From positions 1-32,642 of the forward strand of contig CAKPZX010000018.1 of NCBI GenBank assembly GCA_934215455.1: a stretch of 32,642 nucleotides of DNA, given 5' to 3'. Below the pieces are notes generated by a model that had not been told where the DNA came from, did not search any database, and was given only the letters and a program-made list of their open reading frames with translations. A program made the position numbers and the translations under genes. The stretch comes from an uncultured Streptococcus sp. GTDB taxonomy: Bacteria; Bacillota; Bacilli; Lactobacillales; Streptococcaceae. Shown piece after piece: positions 16,134 to 24,096 of this stretch (within the stretch, counting starts at the first letter, position 1; each line of letters begins with the position of its first letter).

Positions 16134-17909
16134 TTATTTGATTGCGCGTGATTGCAACCCTTCTTCTTCCAAGAAGAGGCGGAATGGTACGAGTTCTTCT
16201 GCTTCGTATTTTTCCTTGAAGGCTTTGATTGCTTCTTCTGAGTAAAGTTTTGGATCCAATTCAAGTACTTCTACTGGAAGTGGACGATGTGGAGTGATGC
16301 GAGCATCGATGACAACTGTCTTACCTTCTTTGTTGAGTTTCACAGCTTCAGCAACGACTGCGTCGATGTCTTCGATACGGTCAACTGTAAATCCAATAGC
16401 TCCTTGAGCTTCAGCGATTTTCGCATAGTCAGCATTAGGGAAGTCACAACCAAACAAGTGTTTGTTTGTGTCTTCGTATTTGTCCTTGATGAAGGCATAT
16501 TTACCATTTGAGAAGACAACGTTGATAACTGGAAGGTCGTATTGAACATTTGTGATAACGTCTGGGTAGCACATGTTGAATGCACCGTCACCCATGATGT
16601 TCCATACTTGGCGATCTGGATTGTCTTTCTTAGCAGCGATACCACCAGGAAGGGCAATACCCATTGTCGCAAAGAGTGGAGATGTACGCCACATGTTCTT
16701 AGGTGTCATGTGAAGGTGACGAGTAGATGTTTGAGTAGTGTCACCGACGTCGATTGAGTAGATAGCGTCTTGATCAGCATGTTTGTTGATTGCATTGTAA
16801 ACTTGATACAATTGCAATTCACCCTCAGTTTTACCTTCGAGTTTGTTCATGTAATCACGCCAGTTTTGGTTGTTCTTCACGTTTGCACGCCACCATGGAG
16901 TAGACTCAACTGGGTTTACTTTGTCAAGGATTGCTTTGGCTGCTTGACCTGCATCCCCAAGGATTGAAGCGTCAAGAGCATGGCGTTTACCAAGTTTGTA
17001 AGGATCGATATCCACTTGGATGAATTTTTCAGTGTTCTTGAAGGCTTCGTAAACTTCAGCAAATGGGAAGTTTGAACCAAGGAAGAGAACAGTGTCTGCT
17101 TCAAAGACTACTTCGTTGGCTGGTTTCCAACCAACACGGTAAGCAGAACCAGTCAAACCTTCGTAGTTCCATTCGAAGGCTTCAAAGTTTTTACCAGTTG
17201 TAATGATTGGTGCTTTAATTTTACGAGACAATTCAGTGATCACATCACCCGCACCAACTCCACCGAAACCAGCGTAGATCACTGGACGTTCAGCATTGTT
17301 CAAGATTTCAACAGCTTTATCGATTTCCACTTCGTTCAAGGCAGGAGCGATAAAGTGACGTTCATAAGAACCTGATCCGTAGTAAGAGTTTTCGTCGATT
17401 TCTTGGAATCCAAAGTTTACTGGAATTTCAACAACGGCTGGACCTTTTTTAGAAACAGCAGCACGGCAAGCTTCGTCGATTACTTTTGGTAATTGTTCTG
17501 CGTAAGCTACACGTTTGTTGTAAACAGCGATACCGTTGTACATTGGGTTTTGGTTCAATTCTTGGAAGGCATCCAAGTTCAATTCGTTAACTGGACGTGA
17601 TCCAAGGATAGCAAGGAATGGAGTGTTATCCATAGCTGCATCGTAAACACCATTGATCAAGTGAGTCGCACCTGGACCACCTGAACCAACTGCAACACCA
17701 ATAGATCCGCCAAATTTAGCCTGCATAACTGCTGCAAGAGCACCTGTTTCTTCGTGGCGAACTTGCAAGAAACGGATATCTTTGTCTTCAGCCAAAGCAT
17801 CCATGAGTGAGCTAAGTGTTCCTGATGGGATACCGTAGATGGTATCTACGCCCCATGTTTTCAATACATTAAGCATTGCTGCAGATGCAGTAATTTTCCC
17901 TTGAGTCAT
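16134..17909 (-). CDS. spxB: pyruvate oxidase SpxB
   Basis: 591 residues, full length for the family. It converts pyruvate, phosphate and oxygen to acetyl phosphate, CO2 and H2O2 with TPP, Mg and FAD, and is the main H2O2 source in oral streptococci. The N-terminal TPP pyrimidine-binding domain has VRHEETGA with the activating Glu (near 53); a central FAD domain follows; the C-terminal TPP pyrophosphate domain has the GDGAFNM...FSNGKYAF motif (about 437-470). Codon use is strongly biased to preferred codons, suggesting high expression. The ATG follows AAAGGAGAGTTAGA. Two overlapping cre-like motifs lie about 110-135 bases upstream, in keeping with known CcpA control of spxB. Confidence 0.96.
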   Translation of the reverse strand: MTQGKITASAAMLNVLKTWGVDTIYGIPSGTLSSLMDALAEDKDIRFLQVRHEETGALAAVMQAKFGGSIGVAVGSGGPGATHLINGVYDAAMDNTPFLAILGSRPVNELNLDAFQELNQNPMYNGIAVYNKRVAYAEQLPKVIDEACRAAVSKKGPAVVEIPVNFGFQEIDENSYYGSGSYERHFIAPALNEVEIDKAVEILNNAERPVIYAGFGGVGAGDVITELSRKIKAPIITTGKNFEAFEWNYEGLTGSAYRVGWKPANEVVFEADTVLFLGSNFPFAEVYEAFKNTEKFIQVDIDPYKLGKRHALDASILGDAGQAAKAILDKVNPVESTPWWRANVKNNQNWRDYMNKLEGKTEGELQLYQVYNAINKHADQDAIYSIDVGDTTQTSTRHLHMTPKNMWRTSPLFATMGIALPGGIAAKKDNPDRQVWNIMGDGAFNMCYPDVITNVQYDLPVINVVFSNGKYAFIKDKYEDTNKHLFGCDFPNADYAKIAEAQGAIGFTVDRIEDIDAVVAEAVKLNKEGKTVVIDARITPHRPLPVEVLELDPKLYSEEAIKAFKEKYEAEELVPFRLFLEEEGLQSRAIK

Positions 17910-18016
17910 TCTAACTCTCCTTTAATTCTATTTTGATCCCTTAAAATGCAGCATAGCGCTTCTACTTCATCTTTGCGATCATCTCGCCTTGAAAATGAGT
18001 TTTTTCTGACTTTTCT

Positions 18017-18045
18017 CATGAAAACGATTTACAAAACGATTACAG
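18017..18045. promoter_or_regulatory. overlapping cre-like sites upstream of spxB
   Basis: The region holds ATGAAAACGATTTACA and the adjoining AAAACGATTACAG; both resemble the CcpA cre consensus, each with a base shift or mismatch in the distal arm. They lie near TGATAAATT (a candidate extended -10 on the minus strand, around 18050), so bound CcpA would block initiation or elongation. CcpA repression of spxB is known in S. gordonii and S. sanguinis. Confidence 0.45.
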
Positions 18046-18215
18046 TATTAATTTATCACAAAGAGATTCACATGTATAAGGATCTGCTCAGAGATGCTCA
18101 ATCCCTATTCCATAACAGATGCTCTTTTTGAGAAATTTTCACAAACTATCCTACAATAGGGTTTTATACTATATTTTCTTACCCACTTTTTTCCCTTAGA
18201 GCTGTAAGGAATGAT

Positions 18216-18245
18216 AAAAAAGTACTACAGCATGCTGTAGTACTT
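18216..18245 (-). terminator. 26-bp perfect palindrome with U tail
   Basis: 18220-18245 is a perfect palindrome centred on GCATGC. On the minus strand it is followed by a T6 run, so it forms a strong intrinsic terminator for transcripts coming from the copper operon side. Confidence 0.8.
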
Positions 18246-18270
18246 AAATTGTTGGCAAAGTATTTTTTAA

Positions 18271-18410
18271 AAAAACTTTCCTTAGGTGAGTACGGACGTC
18301 AGCGAACTTCTTCGAAGTTCCATGACTTAGTTTTGAGCCTAAGGTCTCAAAACTACCGAGTGCTTGAAATGATAATGTTTCAAGCACTTTTCTCACGGCG
18401 GAAAGTTTTT
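18271..18410. ncRNA. structured three-hairpin element, candidate RNA
   Basis: A closing 11-bp stem (18271-18281 with 18400-18410) and an inner GTGAG/CTCAC (18286-18290 with 18392-18396) enclose three hairpins: 18304-18320 (7 bp), 18329-18354 (9 bp) and 18359-18388 (11 bp). The loop of the second, CCTAAGG (18338-18344), is exactly complementary to CCTTAGG at 18280-18286, so a pseudoknot or alternative fold is possible. On the minus strand the closing stem is followed by seven U, like a terminator. It lies 130 bases past the copA stop and may be part of its 3'UTR, an independent RNA, or a dispersed repeat. I do not recognise the family. Confidence 0.5.
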
Positions 18411-18540
18411 GGTATTTCTTGATTCAATCTAAAAATTGGAACTCATTTTTCTTTCTTCGTTGAATCACTTAACTTATATTACTTAAAAAGTTTTTCTACA
18501 TTTTAAGCGATACTGCATGTTATACCACTTTTTATTTTCT

Positions 18541-20763
18541 TTAATCAATTTTCGCAACATTGAGAAGCAGCGAGCTAGTCAAAACAGACAAAGAACTAAG
18601 GGCCATAGCAAGACCTGCTAGTTCTGGATTGAGGGTCAATCCCAGTCCTACAAAGACTCCAGCAGCAATTGGAATCCCAAGGATATTGTAGATAGAGGCC
18701 CAGAAGAGATTGAGTAAGATCCTGCGGAAGGTCTTTTGACTCATGTCAAAGGCGCGCACAACGCCAAGCAAATCATTTTGCGTGAGCACGATGCCACCGG
18801 ACTCGATCGCAATATCCGTTCCAGATCCCATAGCGATCCCCACATCCGCGATCGAGAGAGCTGGAGCATCATTGATCCCATCTCCAACAAAGGCGACCTT
18901 GCTAGCTTCTTGCAGTTTTTGGATGGCGTTAGCTTTTTCTTGAGGAAGGACATCAGCAATGACGGTGTCAATTCCCACTTGCTTAGCAATAGCTTGGGCC
19001 ACCCGTTCATTATCCCCCGTTAACATGACCGTTTTCAAGCCCCGTTCTTTGAGCTTTTTGATCGCTTCTTTTGAGCTGGCCTTCGGAGCATCTTGAATGG
19101 CAATCAAGCCAATCACTTGCCCATCCACAGACAAACTGATCACTGTTTTGGCCTGCTCTTGCAACTCTACCATCCGTTTTTCAAGCTCCGGATCCATCGC
19201 TGTCCCGTCATGAAGTTTACCATTTCCCAAGGTCACCAACTGCTGGTCGATCTGACCTTGGACCCCTTTTCCTTCAATCGCTTGGAAGTTTTCCACAGGG
19301 GATAACACCAAACCTTTTTCTTCTGCTTGGGATAACACCGCTTGGGCTAGTGGATGTTCTGAAAAAGTTTCAAGACTAGCAGCCAGTGTCAAGACACGCG
19401 CTTCATCTCCTACAACATCGGTTACAAGTGGTTGGCCAATGGTAATAGTCCCTGTCTTATCAAACACAACGGTTTGAATCTTTTGCACTTCTTGAAGAAC
19501 TGTTCCATTTTTAATCAGAACCCCCATCTTGGCACTACGGCCGGTTCCGACCATCAGGGCTGTTGGGGTTGCTAAACCAAGGGCACAAGGACAGGCAATA
19601 ATGAGGACAGAGACTGCATAGAGCATGGCCTCTTGAAGCGACGCGCCCAGAAGCACGGACCAAACCCAGAAAGTCGCAATGGCCAAAATCGTCACCACTG
19701 GAACAAAGATACCTGAAATCTTATCCGTCAAATCTTGAATGGGAGCACGACTGGATTGGGCCATTTTGACAAAGTCCACAATTTGAGATAAGAGGGTCTC
19801 ACTACCGACTTTTTCAGCCTTAAAGAGAATGGTCCCATTGCTGTTGATAGTGGAGCCAATCACTGCATCACCAACTGATTTCTCCACAGGCAAGCTTTCA
19901 CCTGTCACCATCGACTCATCAATGGTCGTACTTCCTTCTACAATCGTCCCATCAACCGCGATCTTTTCCCCAGGACGGACCCGAATCAAGTCATCAATTT
20001 GGATATCTTCTGCCGCCACCTCGACATAGTTCCCATCACGGAGAACTTGAGCCGTTTTTGCCTGCAAATCCAACAACTTTTCCACAGCCTCGGAGGCATT
20101 GTTACGCATCCGTTCCTCAAAGATTTGCCCTAAGAGGATAAAGAAGATGATAAAACCCGCAGCCTCAAAGTATACTGGCTGACCAGTAAAAAGGGCAAAT
20201 ACACTATAGACATAGGCTACCAGGGTTCCAAGAGCTACCAAGGTATCCATATTGGAATGGTGCTTCTTAAATGAGGCCCAGGCACTCTTGATAAAAGGAA
20301 CTCCTGCTACCAACATGATCGGCGTTGTCGCTAGAAAAGTCCCCCAGCGACTGACTGGATGGGATACAAATCCTGCCATCATCCCGATCATCAAGATTAA
20401 TAAGGGAAGAGTAAAGATACTAGTAATCCAAAAGCGACCCAGTAAACCTAAGACACGACGGCGTTTTTCCACAACCGTGTAGGAACCCTTTTGCATCTTC
20501 ATTCCACATGAAAACTCGAAGTCCCCTGTTTCTGTCGGGGTAAAGGATATCACCTTATCCACACCGACTTCCAAAGGCTCTAAAATCCCCTGATCTTCAA
20601 ACAAAATTTCCTTGTAACAGCCGGAAGGATTGACCCGATGGAAAGTGATTTCAGCAGGGATCCCTTTTTGAAGTTGAAATTCCTTTGGACTATAGCCTTT
20701 TTCTGCTGTAATACGAATCTTTTGCACTCCGTTTTCCACAACTGCTTTTTGTTTTTCTGCCAT
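18541..20763 (-). CDS. copA: copper-exporting P1B-type ATPase with N-terminal cupredoxin-like domain
   Basis: 740 residues from the ATG at 20763, which follows AAAGGAGTAGGT; an upstream ATG at 20784 overlaps cupA and has no site. It pumps Cu(I) out of the cell. Residues 1 to about 100 resemble CupA rather than a CxxC metal-binding domain (CGMKM near the end), as known for pneumococcal CopA. Then come about eight membrane helices, the actuator motif TGES, the copper-site CPC (near 388), the phosphorylation motif DKTGT (near 433), EHP with the P1B-specific His, and GDGINDAP (near 626). It is the last gene of the copY-cupA-copA operon, and the cupA stop lies within its upstream region. Confidence 0.95.
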   Translation of the reverse strand: MAEKQKAVVENGVQKIRITAEKGYSPKEFQLQKGIPAEITFHRVNPSGCYKEILFEDQGILEPLEVGVDKVISFTPTETGDFEFSCGMKMQKGSYTVVEKRRRVLGLLGRFWITSIFTLPLLILMIGMMAGFVSHPVSRWGTFLATTPIMLVAGVPFIKSAWASFKKHHSNMDTLVALGTLVAYVYSVFALFTGQPVYFEAAGFIIFFILLGQIFEERMRNNASEAVEKLLDLQAKTAQVLRDGNYVEVAAEDIQIDDLIRVRPGEKIAVDGTIVEGSTTIDESMVTGESLPVEKSVGDAVIGSTINSNGTILFKAEKVGSETLLSQIVDFVKMAQSSRAPIQDLTDKISGIFVPVVTILAIATFWVWSVLLGASLQEAMLYAVSVLIIACPCALGLATPTALMVGTGRSAKMGVLIKNGTVLQEVQKIQTVVFDKTGTITIGQPLVTDVVGDEARVLTLAASLETFSEHPLAQAVLSQAEEKGLVLSPVENFQAIEGKGVQGQIDQQLVTLGNGKLHDGTAMDPELEKRMVELQEQAKTVISLSVDGQVIGLIAIQDAPKASSKEAIKKLKERGLKTVMLTGDNERVAQAIAKQVGIDTVIADVLPQEKANAIQKLQEASKVAFVGDGINDAPALSIADVGIAMGSGTDIAIESGGIVLTQNDLLGVVRAFDMSQKTFRRILLNLFWASIYNILGIPIAAGVFVGLGLTLNPELAGLAMALSSLSVLTSSLLLNVAKID

Positions 20764-20773
20764 ACCTACTCCT

Positions 20774-21145
20774 TTATTCCACAATCATGTGACCATGCAT
20801 CATGTTCATTCCACATGAATACCCATATTCGCCCGCTTTTTCTGGCGTAATTTCAATAACATGTTTTTCACCTAAAGGCAAATCTTCATGAACGCCAAAA
20901 TCTGGAAAGATCACTTGAGCCAGACATGAAGATGGATCCTTGCGATTAAAGATGATCCGGGCTGGAACATTCTTTTTCAGGACAATGGTTTCAGGCGAAT
21001 AGCCCCCCATGACTTCGACTTCAATTTCTTGATAACCTGATTTCTGACGAGCGTGGCCGCTTACCTTTTCATGCTCTGCAAAGAACCACCAAGCAATAAA
21101 GACAACCACAAGTAAACAAACAATACTAATTAACAATCCAAACAT
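20774..21145 (-). CDS. cupA: membrane-anchored cupredoxin copper chaperone CupA
   Basis: 123 residues. One N-terminal membrane helix (about 3-22) and a cupredoxin-like domain (about 40-123) with [11 protein letters not shown] and [10 protein letters not shown], which supply Cys and Met ligands for Cu(I), as in S. pneumoniae CupA. It binds Cu(I) at the membrane and hands it to CopA, whose N-terminal domain is homologous. The gene sits between copY (18 bases away) and copA (stop 10 bases before the copA ATG), so all three are co-transcribed. Confidence 0.92.
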   Translation of the reverse strand: MFGLLISIVCLLVVVFIAWWFFAEHEKVSGHARQKSGYQEIEVEVMGGYSPETIVLKKNVPARIIFNRKDPSSCLAQVIFPDFGVHEDLPLGEKHVIEITPEKAGEYGYSCGMNMMHGHMIVE

Positions 21146-21163
21146 GGAATTTCCTTCTTTCTA

Positions 21164-21559
21164 TTACATACAATTGCAAGGGACTGTTTCGACAGCCTCT
21201 GCTTTCTTTTCTTCCAGGACCTGCTGCAGCTGATTAAGATCTGCAAGCGTAAAGTCACTCGCCTTAATCAAGTTTTCAAGCACCTGGACAATCCTTTTGG
21301 AGCAAACCTTGTCTTTCACATCCTCAACGACCAAGTCTAAACTCTGGTCCTGCTTCAACAAAGCCGAGTAAACAAAGGCTTTGCCTGATTTTTCTCTAGT
21401 CAAACATCCTTTCTCCACCAAGCGGGTCAAGAGAGTCTTGACCGTCGACTTCGACCAGTCAAAGCGCTCGGACAAGACTGCGATCAAATCCGTGCTGGTC
21501 TGCTTGCCTTCCATCCAGATAATCTTCATGATGCGCCATTCCGCATTGGAAATTTGCAT
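21164..21559 (-). CDS. copY: copper-responsive repressor CopY
   Basis: 131 residues. It has the BlaI/MecI-type winged helix at the N-terminus (AEWRIMKIIW, TVKTLLTRLVEKGCL) and a dimerising C-terminal half. It represses the operon by binding cop boxes when zinc is bound and lets go when Cu(I) replaces zinc. The metal site in the family is CxC-x4-5-CxC at the very C-terminus; here the protein ends CNCM followed by a stop, so only the first CxC is present (a further Cys lies in VCSKR and one in KGCL). The ATG follows AAAGGAGAGGTC. It is the first gene of the operon and lies directly downstream of two cop boxes. Confidence 0.93.
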   Translation of the reverse strand: MQISNAEWRIMKIIWMEGKQTSTDLIAVLSERFDWSKSTVKTLLTRLVEKGCLTREKSGKAFVYSALLKQDQSLDLVVEDVKDKVCSKRIVQVLENLIKASDFTLADLNQLQQVLEEKKAEAVETVPCNCM

Positions 21560-21578
21560 GACCTCTCCTTTCTAAATC

Positions 21579-21631
21579 TACATTTGTAAATCTTATGACG
21601 TTATTTTACACCTAAGATTTACATTTGTCAA
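21579..21631 (-). promoter_or_regulatory. cop operon promoter with two cop boxes
   Basis: The minus strand has TTGACA (21626-21631), 17 bases, then TAAAAT (21603-21608). One box, TACATTTGTA, at 21579-21588 lies downstream of the -10; a second with one mismatch (TACATTTGTC, 21620-21629) overlaps the -35. Paired boxes of the TACANNTGTA type are the known CopY operators. Confidence 0.92.
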
Positions 21632-21642
21632 CCAAAAGTTTT

Positions 21643-21674
21643 AAAAAAAAACAAATCTCCCTTTGAAGATTTGT
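21643..21674 (-). terminator. terminator of the SGNH hydrolase operon
   Basis: An 8-bp stem (21651-21658 with 21667-21674) followed on the minus strand by a run of eight or more U. Confidence 0.85.
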
Positions 21675-21708
21675 CTGATTGGTCTTTTTTCGCTCCCTAT
21701 TTTTGTCT

Positions 21709-22341
21709 CTATAACGTCTCCTGCAGAGCTTGAGCTAGGATGCGGTAACCGGCCACACTTAAATGGAGGCCATCTGTCGTATAGGCTTCTGCCAACTGCC
21801 CCTCTTCATCCAATAAAGACGAATACACATCGACATAGCTGACCTGGTGGTAGGCCTGAGCCAATTCGCGATAGGCCAGATTGAGGGCCTGAATTTTTTC
21901 ATTGGTCCTCACATAGACCTTTTGTTTGTAGCGCTCTTCTTGACTCACCGGTAGAACCGAGATCAGGTTGATGTGAGTTAGGGGAAAGTCCCGCATAATT
22001 GCTTGTAAGACCGCTTCTACATTGTCCAAGGTTTCCTTTTGAGGGATTTCTTTTCCGATATCATTGGTCCCGATCAAGAGAAAGATCTGATCCACCGCCG
22101 TTCCAAAGACATGGGCGTCTAGATGCTCACGAAGGAGATCCGTCTTATAGCCTCGCACTCCTCGATTGACCATGTGCTTGGGACTTTGTAATAGTTCATG
22201 AATGGGGAAATACTCCACGATGGAGTCTCCGATAAAGATCAAACCAGGCTCCTTCAGAGGGGCTTGATTGAGCTCCCGATAGGTTGTTATGATTTTCTCC
22301 TGCTCCTTTAAGAGCCAGTCTTCTAACAGTTGTACCGTCAT
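21709..22341 (-). CDS. SGNH/GDSL-family hydrolase
   Basis: 210 residues with the four SGNH blocks: Ser in IFIGDSIVE, Gly in NRGVRG, Asn in GTNDIGKE, and DGLHLSVAGY with the catalytic Asp and His. Family members are lipases, esterases and acetyl-hydrolases; the substrate is unknown. There is no signal peptide, so it is cytoplasmic. It starts directly after the HAD stop (TAGATG), with AAAGGA as ribosome binding site, so it is co-transcribed and probably translationally coupled to that gene. Confidence 0.88.
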   Translation of the reverse strand: MTVQLLEDWLLKEQEKIITTYRELNQAPLKEPGLIFIGDSIVEYFPIHELLQSPKHMVNRGVRGYKTDLLREHLDAHVFGTAVDQIFLLIGTNDIGKEIPQKETLDNVEAVLQAIMRDFPLTHINLISVLPVSQEERYKQKVYVRTNEKIQALNLAYRELAQAYHQVSYVDVYSSLLDEEGQLAEAYTTDGLHLSVAGYRILAQALQETL

Positions 22342-23190
22342 CTAATTCTTTCCTTTCACTTGTTCCCAGGGGGTCAATCCTAGATACTCTTCGATCACCT
22401 GGTAGACACCGCCTTCTTGATGGCTCGGCGCTAAGTGTTTGGCAACAGCCTTGACAGCTTCTTCTGCATTGGCTACAGCATAGGAGTGAGCAGCCATTTC
22501 AAGCATTTCGATGTCGTTTCCACTATCTCCAAAAGCCATGACCTGGCTGGCGTTAAGCTGCCACATCTCCATTAATTGAGCCAGTCCCCAAGCCTTGTGA
22601 ATGCCTGCTTGTAAGAGATCCATGCTGCCAAAACCGCTCGAAACCGCCATGAGCTGATCTCCAAAAGCTTGCTGGACTTCTCGGCGCACTTGATCAAGAC
22701 GATCCAAGCCAACCACCAAGCTCATTTTAAGCACCTGATCAAATAAATCTGCTGTCAATTCCGGAACAAACTTCATCCGCTTGTACAAGGCTTCAATCAC
22801 TTCCGGCTGCATGAATTTCTCAACTTCTGTAAAGACCGTTCCTTCCTTGGCAAAGCCCCCATTGACAGCTGACACAACCAGCTGCTCCGAAATTTCTCGC
22901 CCCTTAAAATAAGCAAGAACCGCCTCTACTAGTTCTCGATCCCAGAATTTTCCTAGAATCATCTGGTCATCCTCAAAAATTCGAGCTCCGTTGGCTACGA
23001 CTAGGGTCACCCGCTTGACTAAAGGACCCAAGAGCTGGCGCATGCGATGGATTTCATTTCCCGTCGCAATGACAAAGCGAATCCCTTTTTGATCCAAGTG
23101 GTCCAAAAGCCTTTCTAGACGCAGGAGATCCACCTCGCCTCGCTCATCTAATAAGGTCCCATCCATATCTGTTGCAATTAGTTTGATCAT
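22342..23190 (-). CDS. Cof-type HAD-superfamily phosphatase
   Basis: 282 residues. Motif I is DMDGTLLDERG, motif II ATGN, and motif IV MAFGDSGNDIEML; a Cof-type (C2) cap lies between. Such enzymes dephosphorylate sugar phosphates, flavin precursors and similar metabolites; the substrate here cannot be told. It heads an operon with the SGNH hydrolase. An extended -10 (TGATAAAAT, 23244-23252) lies about 55 bases upstream, and the ATG follows AAGGGTGAGTGAGTT. Confidence 0.9.
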   Translation of the reverse strand: MIKLIATDMDGTLLDERGEVDLLRLERLLDHLDQKGIRFVIATGNEIHRMRQLLGPLVKRVTLVVANGARIFEDDQMILGKFWDRELVEAVLAYFKGREISEQLVVSAVNGGFAKEGTVFTEVEKFMQPEVIEALYKRMKFVPELTADLFDQVLKMSLVVGLDRLDQVRREVQQAFGDQLMAVSSGFGSMDLLQAGIHKAWGLAQLMEMWQLNASQVMAFGDSGNDIEMLEMAAHSYAVANAEEAVKAVAKHLAPSHQEGGVYQVIEEYLGLTPWEQVKGKN

Positions 23191-23243
23191 AACTCACTCA
23201 CCCTTCACCTTCAAAATGAATCCAATCTTCACTCCTGTTTCTT

Positions 23244-23252
23244 ATTTTATCA
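23244..23252 (-). promoter_or_regulatory. extended -10 promoter of the HAD/SGNH operon
   Basis: TGATAAAAT on the minus strand; no good -35 is seen. Confidence 0.45.
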
Positions 23253-23317
23253 CATTTAAAAGAATTCCTTTCTTTTCGGAGTACCTTCATTTTTCTAACA
23301 AGACTACATGGACAAGC

Positions 23318-23348
23318 AAAAAAGCTAACCTATCTTTACCGGTTAGCT
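23318..23348 (-). terminator. terminator of the DUF554 gene
   Basis: An 8-bp stem (AGCTAACC with GGTTAGCT, ten-base loop) followed by a U run on the minus strand, ten bases past the DUF554 stop. Confidence 0.85.
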
Positions 23349-23357
23349 TCTATTTTT

Positions 23358-24074
23358 TTAGCCAACAAAGGCCCAAATAATGGCAATTAGCACTGCCGGA
23401 AGGAGATTGGCGACCTTGATTCGTTTGCCCCAGATGAGATTGATCCCTACACAGAGAATGAGGCTGGAGCCAACTAGGGACAGATTCGAAAGGGCTTGTG
23501 GAGTCATAATCGGTGCGATCAAATGGGCCAACAGCGTGATCAAACCTTGAAGGATCACGAGTGGAACCACCGCAAAGATCGCGCCCTTTCCTTTTGAAAC
23601 GGTCAAGACTAGAACGATAACCATATCCAGAATCGCCTTGGCCAACAAGGTCGAGGTGTCCCCTGTCAAGCCATCCTGGACAGCTCCGACCACTGCCATA
23701 GCCCCGATACAAATGGTCAAGGCCGTGGTCATAAAGGCCTCAACAAAACTGGTATCACCTTGGTTGCCCGTCTTTTCCTTTAGCCAGGTTCCCAGGCGCT
23801 CAAAGCCCTCCTCAATCTTCAAGAGTTCCCCGATAACGGTCCCGATCACTAGACTCAGTATCAACATCATACTGCCGTGACTTTCCACATGACATCCATG
23901 CACCACCAGCATCTTTTCCAAGGTCCCTGCGATGCCTAAGACAAAAACAGCAACTCCTGTCACTTTCAGAAGGGTCTCATGAAAATCTTCTGACAAACGT
24001 TGACCGATGAGCAATCCTAATAGCCCACCAAACACGACCCCTAAGGCATTATAGAAGGTCCCTAAACCGATCAT
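23358..24074 (-). CDS. DUF554 family membrane protein
   Basis: 238 residues with about seven hydrophobic helices and the family start MIGLGTFYNALGVVFGGLLG. DUF554 (YdfK/YqgA) proteins are widespread, with no settled function; a transport role is usually assumed. It is the last of three genes in the operon with the MutS-like and CapA-like genes (22-base gap to the MutS-like stop, AAGGAG site present). Confidence 0.85.
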   Translation of the reverse strand: MIGLGTFYNALGVVFGGLLGLLIGQRLSEDFHETLLKVTGVAVFVLGIAGTLEKMLVVHGCHVESHGSMMLILSLVIGTVIGELLKIEEGFERLGTWLKEKTGNQGDTSFVEAFMTTALTICIGAMAVVGAVQDGLTGDTSTLLAKAILDMVIVLVLTVSKGKGAIFAVVPLVILQGLITLLAHLIAPIMTPQALSNLSLVGSSLILCVGINLIWGKRIKVANLLPAVLIAIIWAFVG

Positions 24075-24096
24075 TTACAAACTCCTTCGTTCATTT

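Larger units (their letters stand above)
17910..18540. other. long non-coding interval between spxB and the copper operon
   Basis: About 630 bases without a credible gene. From the spxB side it holds the spxB 5'UTR and cre-like sites (to about 18060), then a 26-bp palindromic terminator, a three-hairpin element at 18271-18410, and an AT-rich stretch next to copA. A 61-codon ORF on the plus strand at 17946-18131 lacks a ribosome binding site and is not called. Confidence 0.7.

Noticed and set aside
17946..18131. 61-codon plus-strand ORF upstream of spxB
   Set aside because: No ribosome binding site or promoter; it spans the likely spxB promoter and cre-like region.
18271..18410. Assignment of the three-hairpin element to BOX elements
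   Set aside because: It does not match the boxA and boxC sequences that I remember; a link is not excluded without a search.
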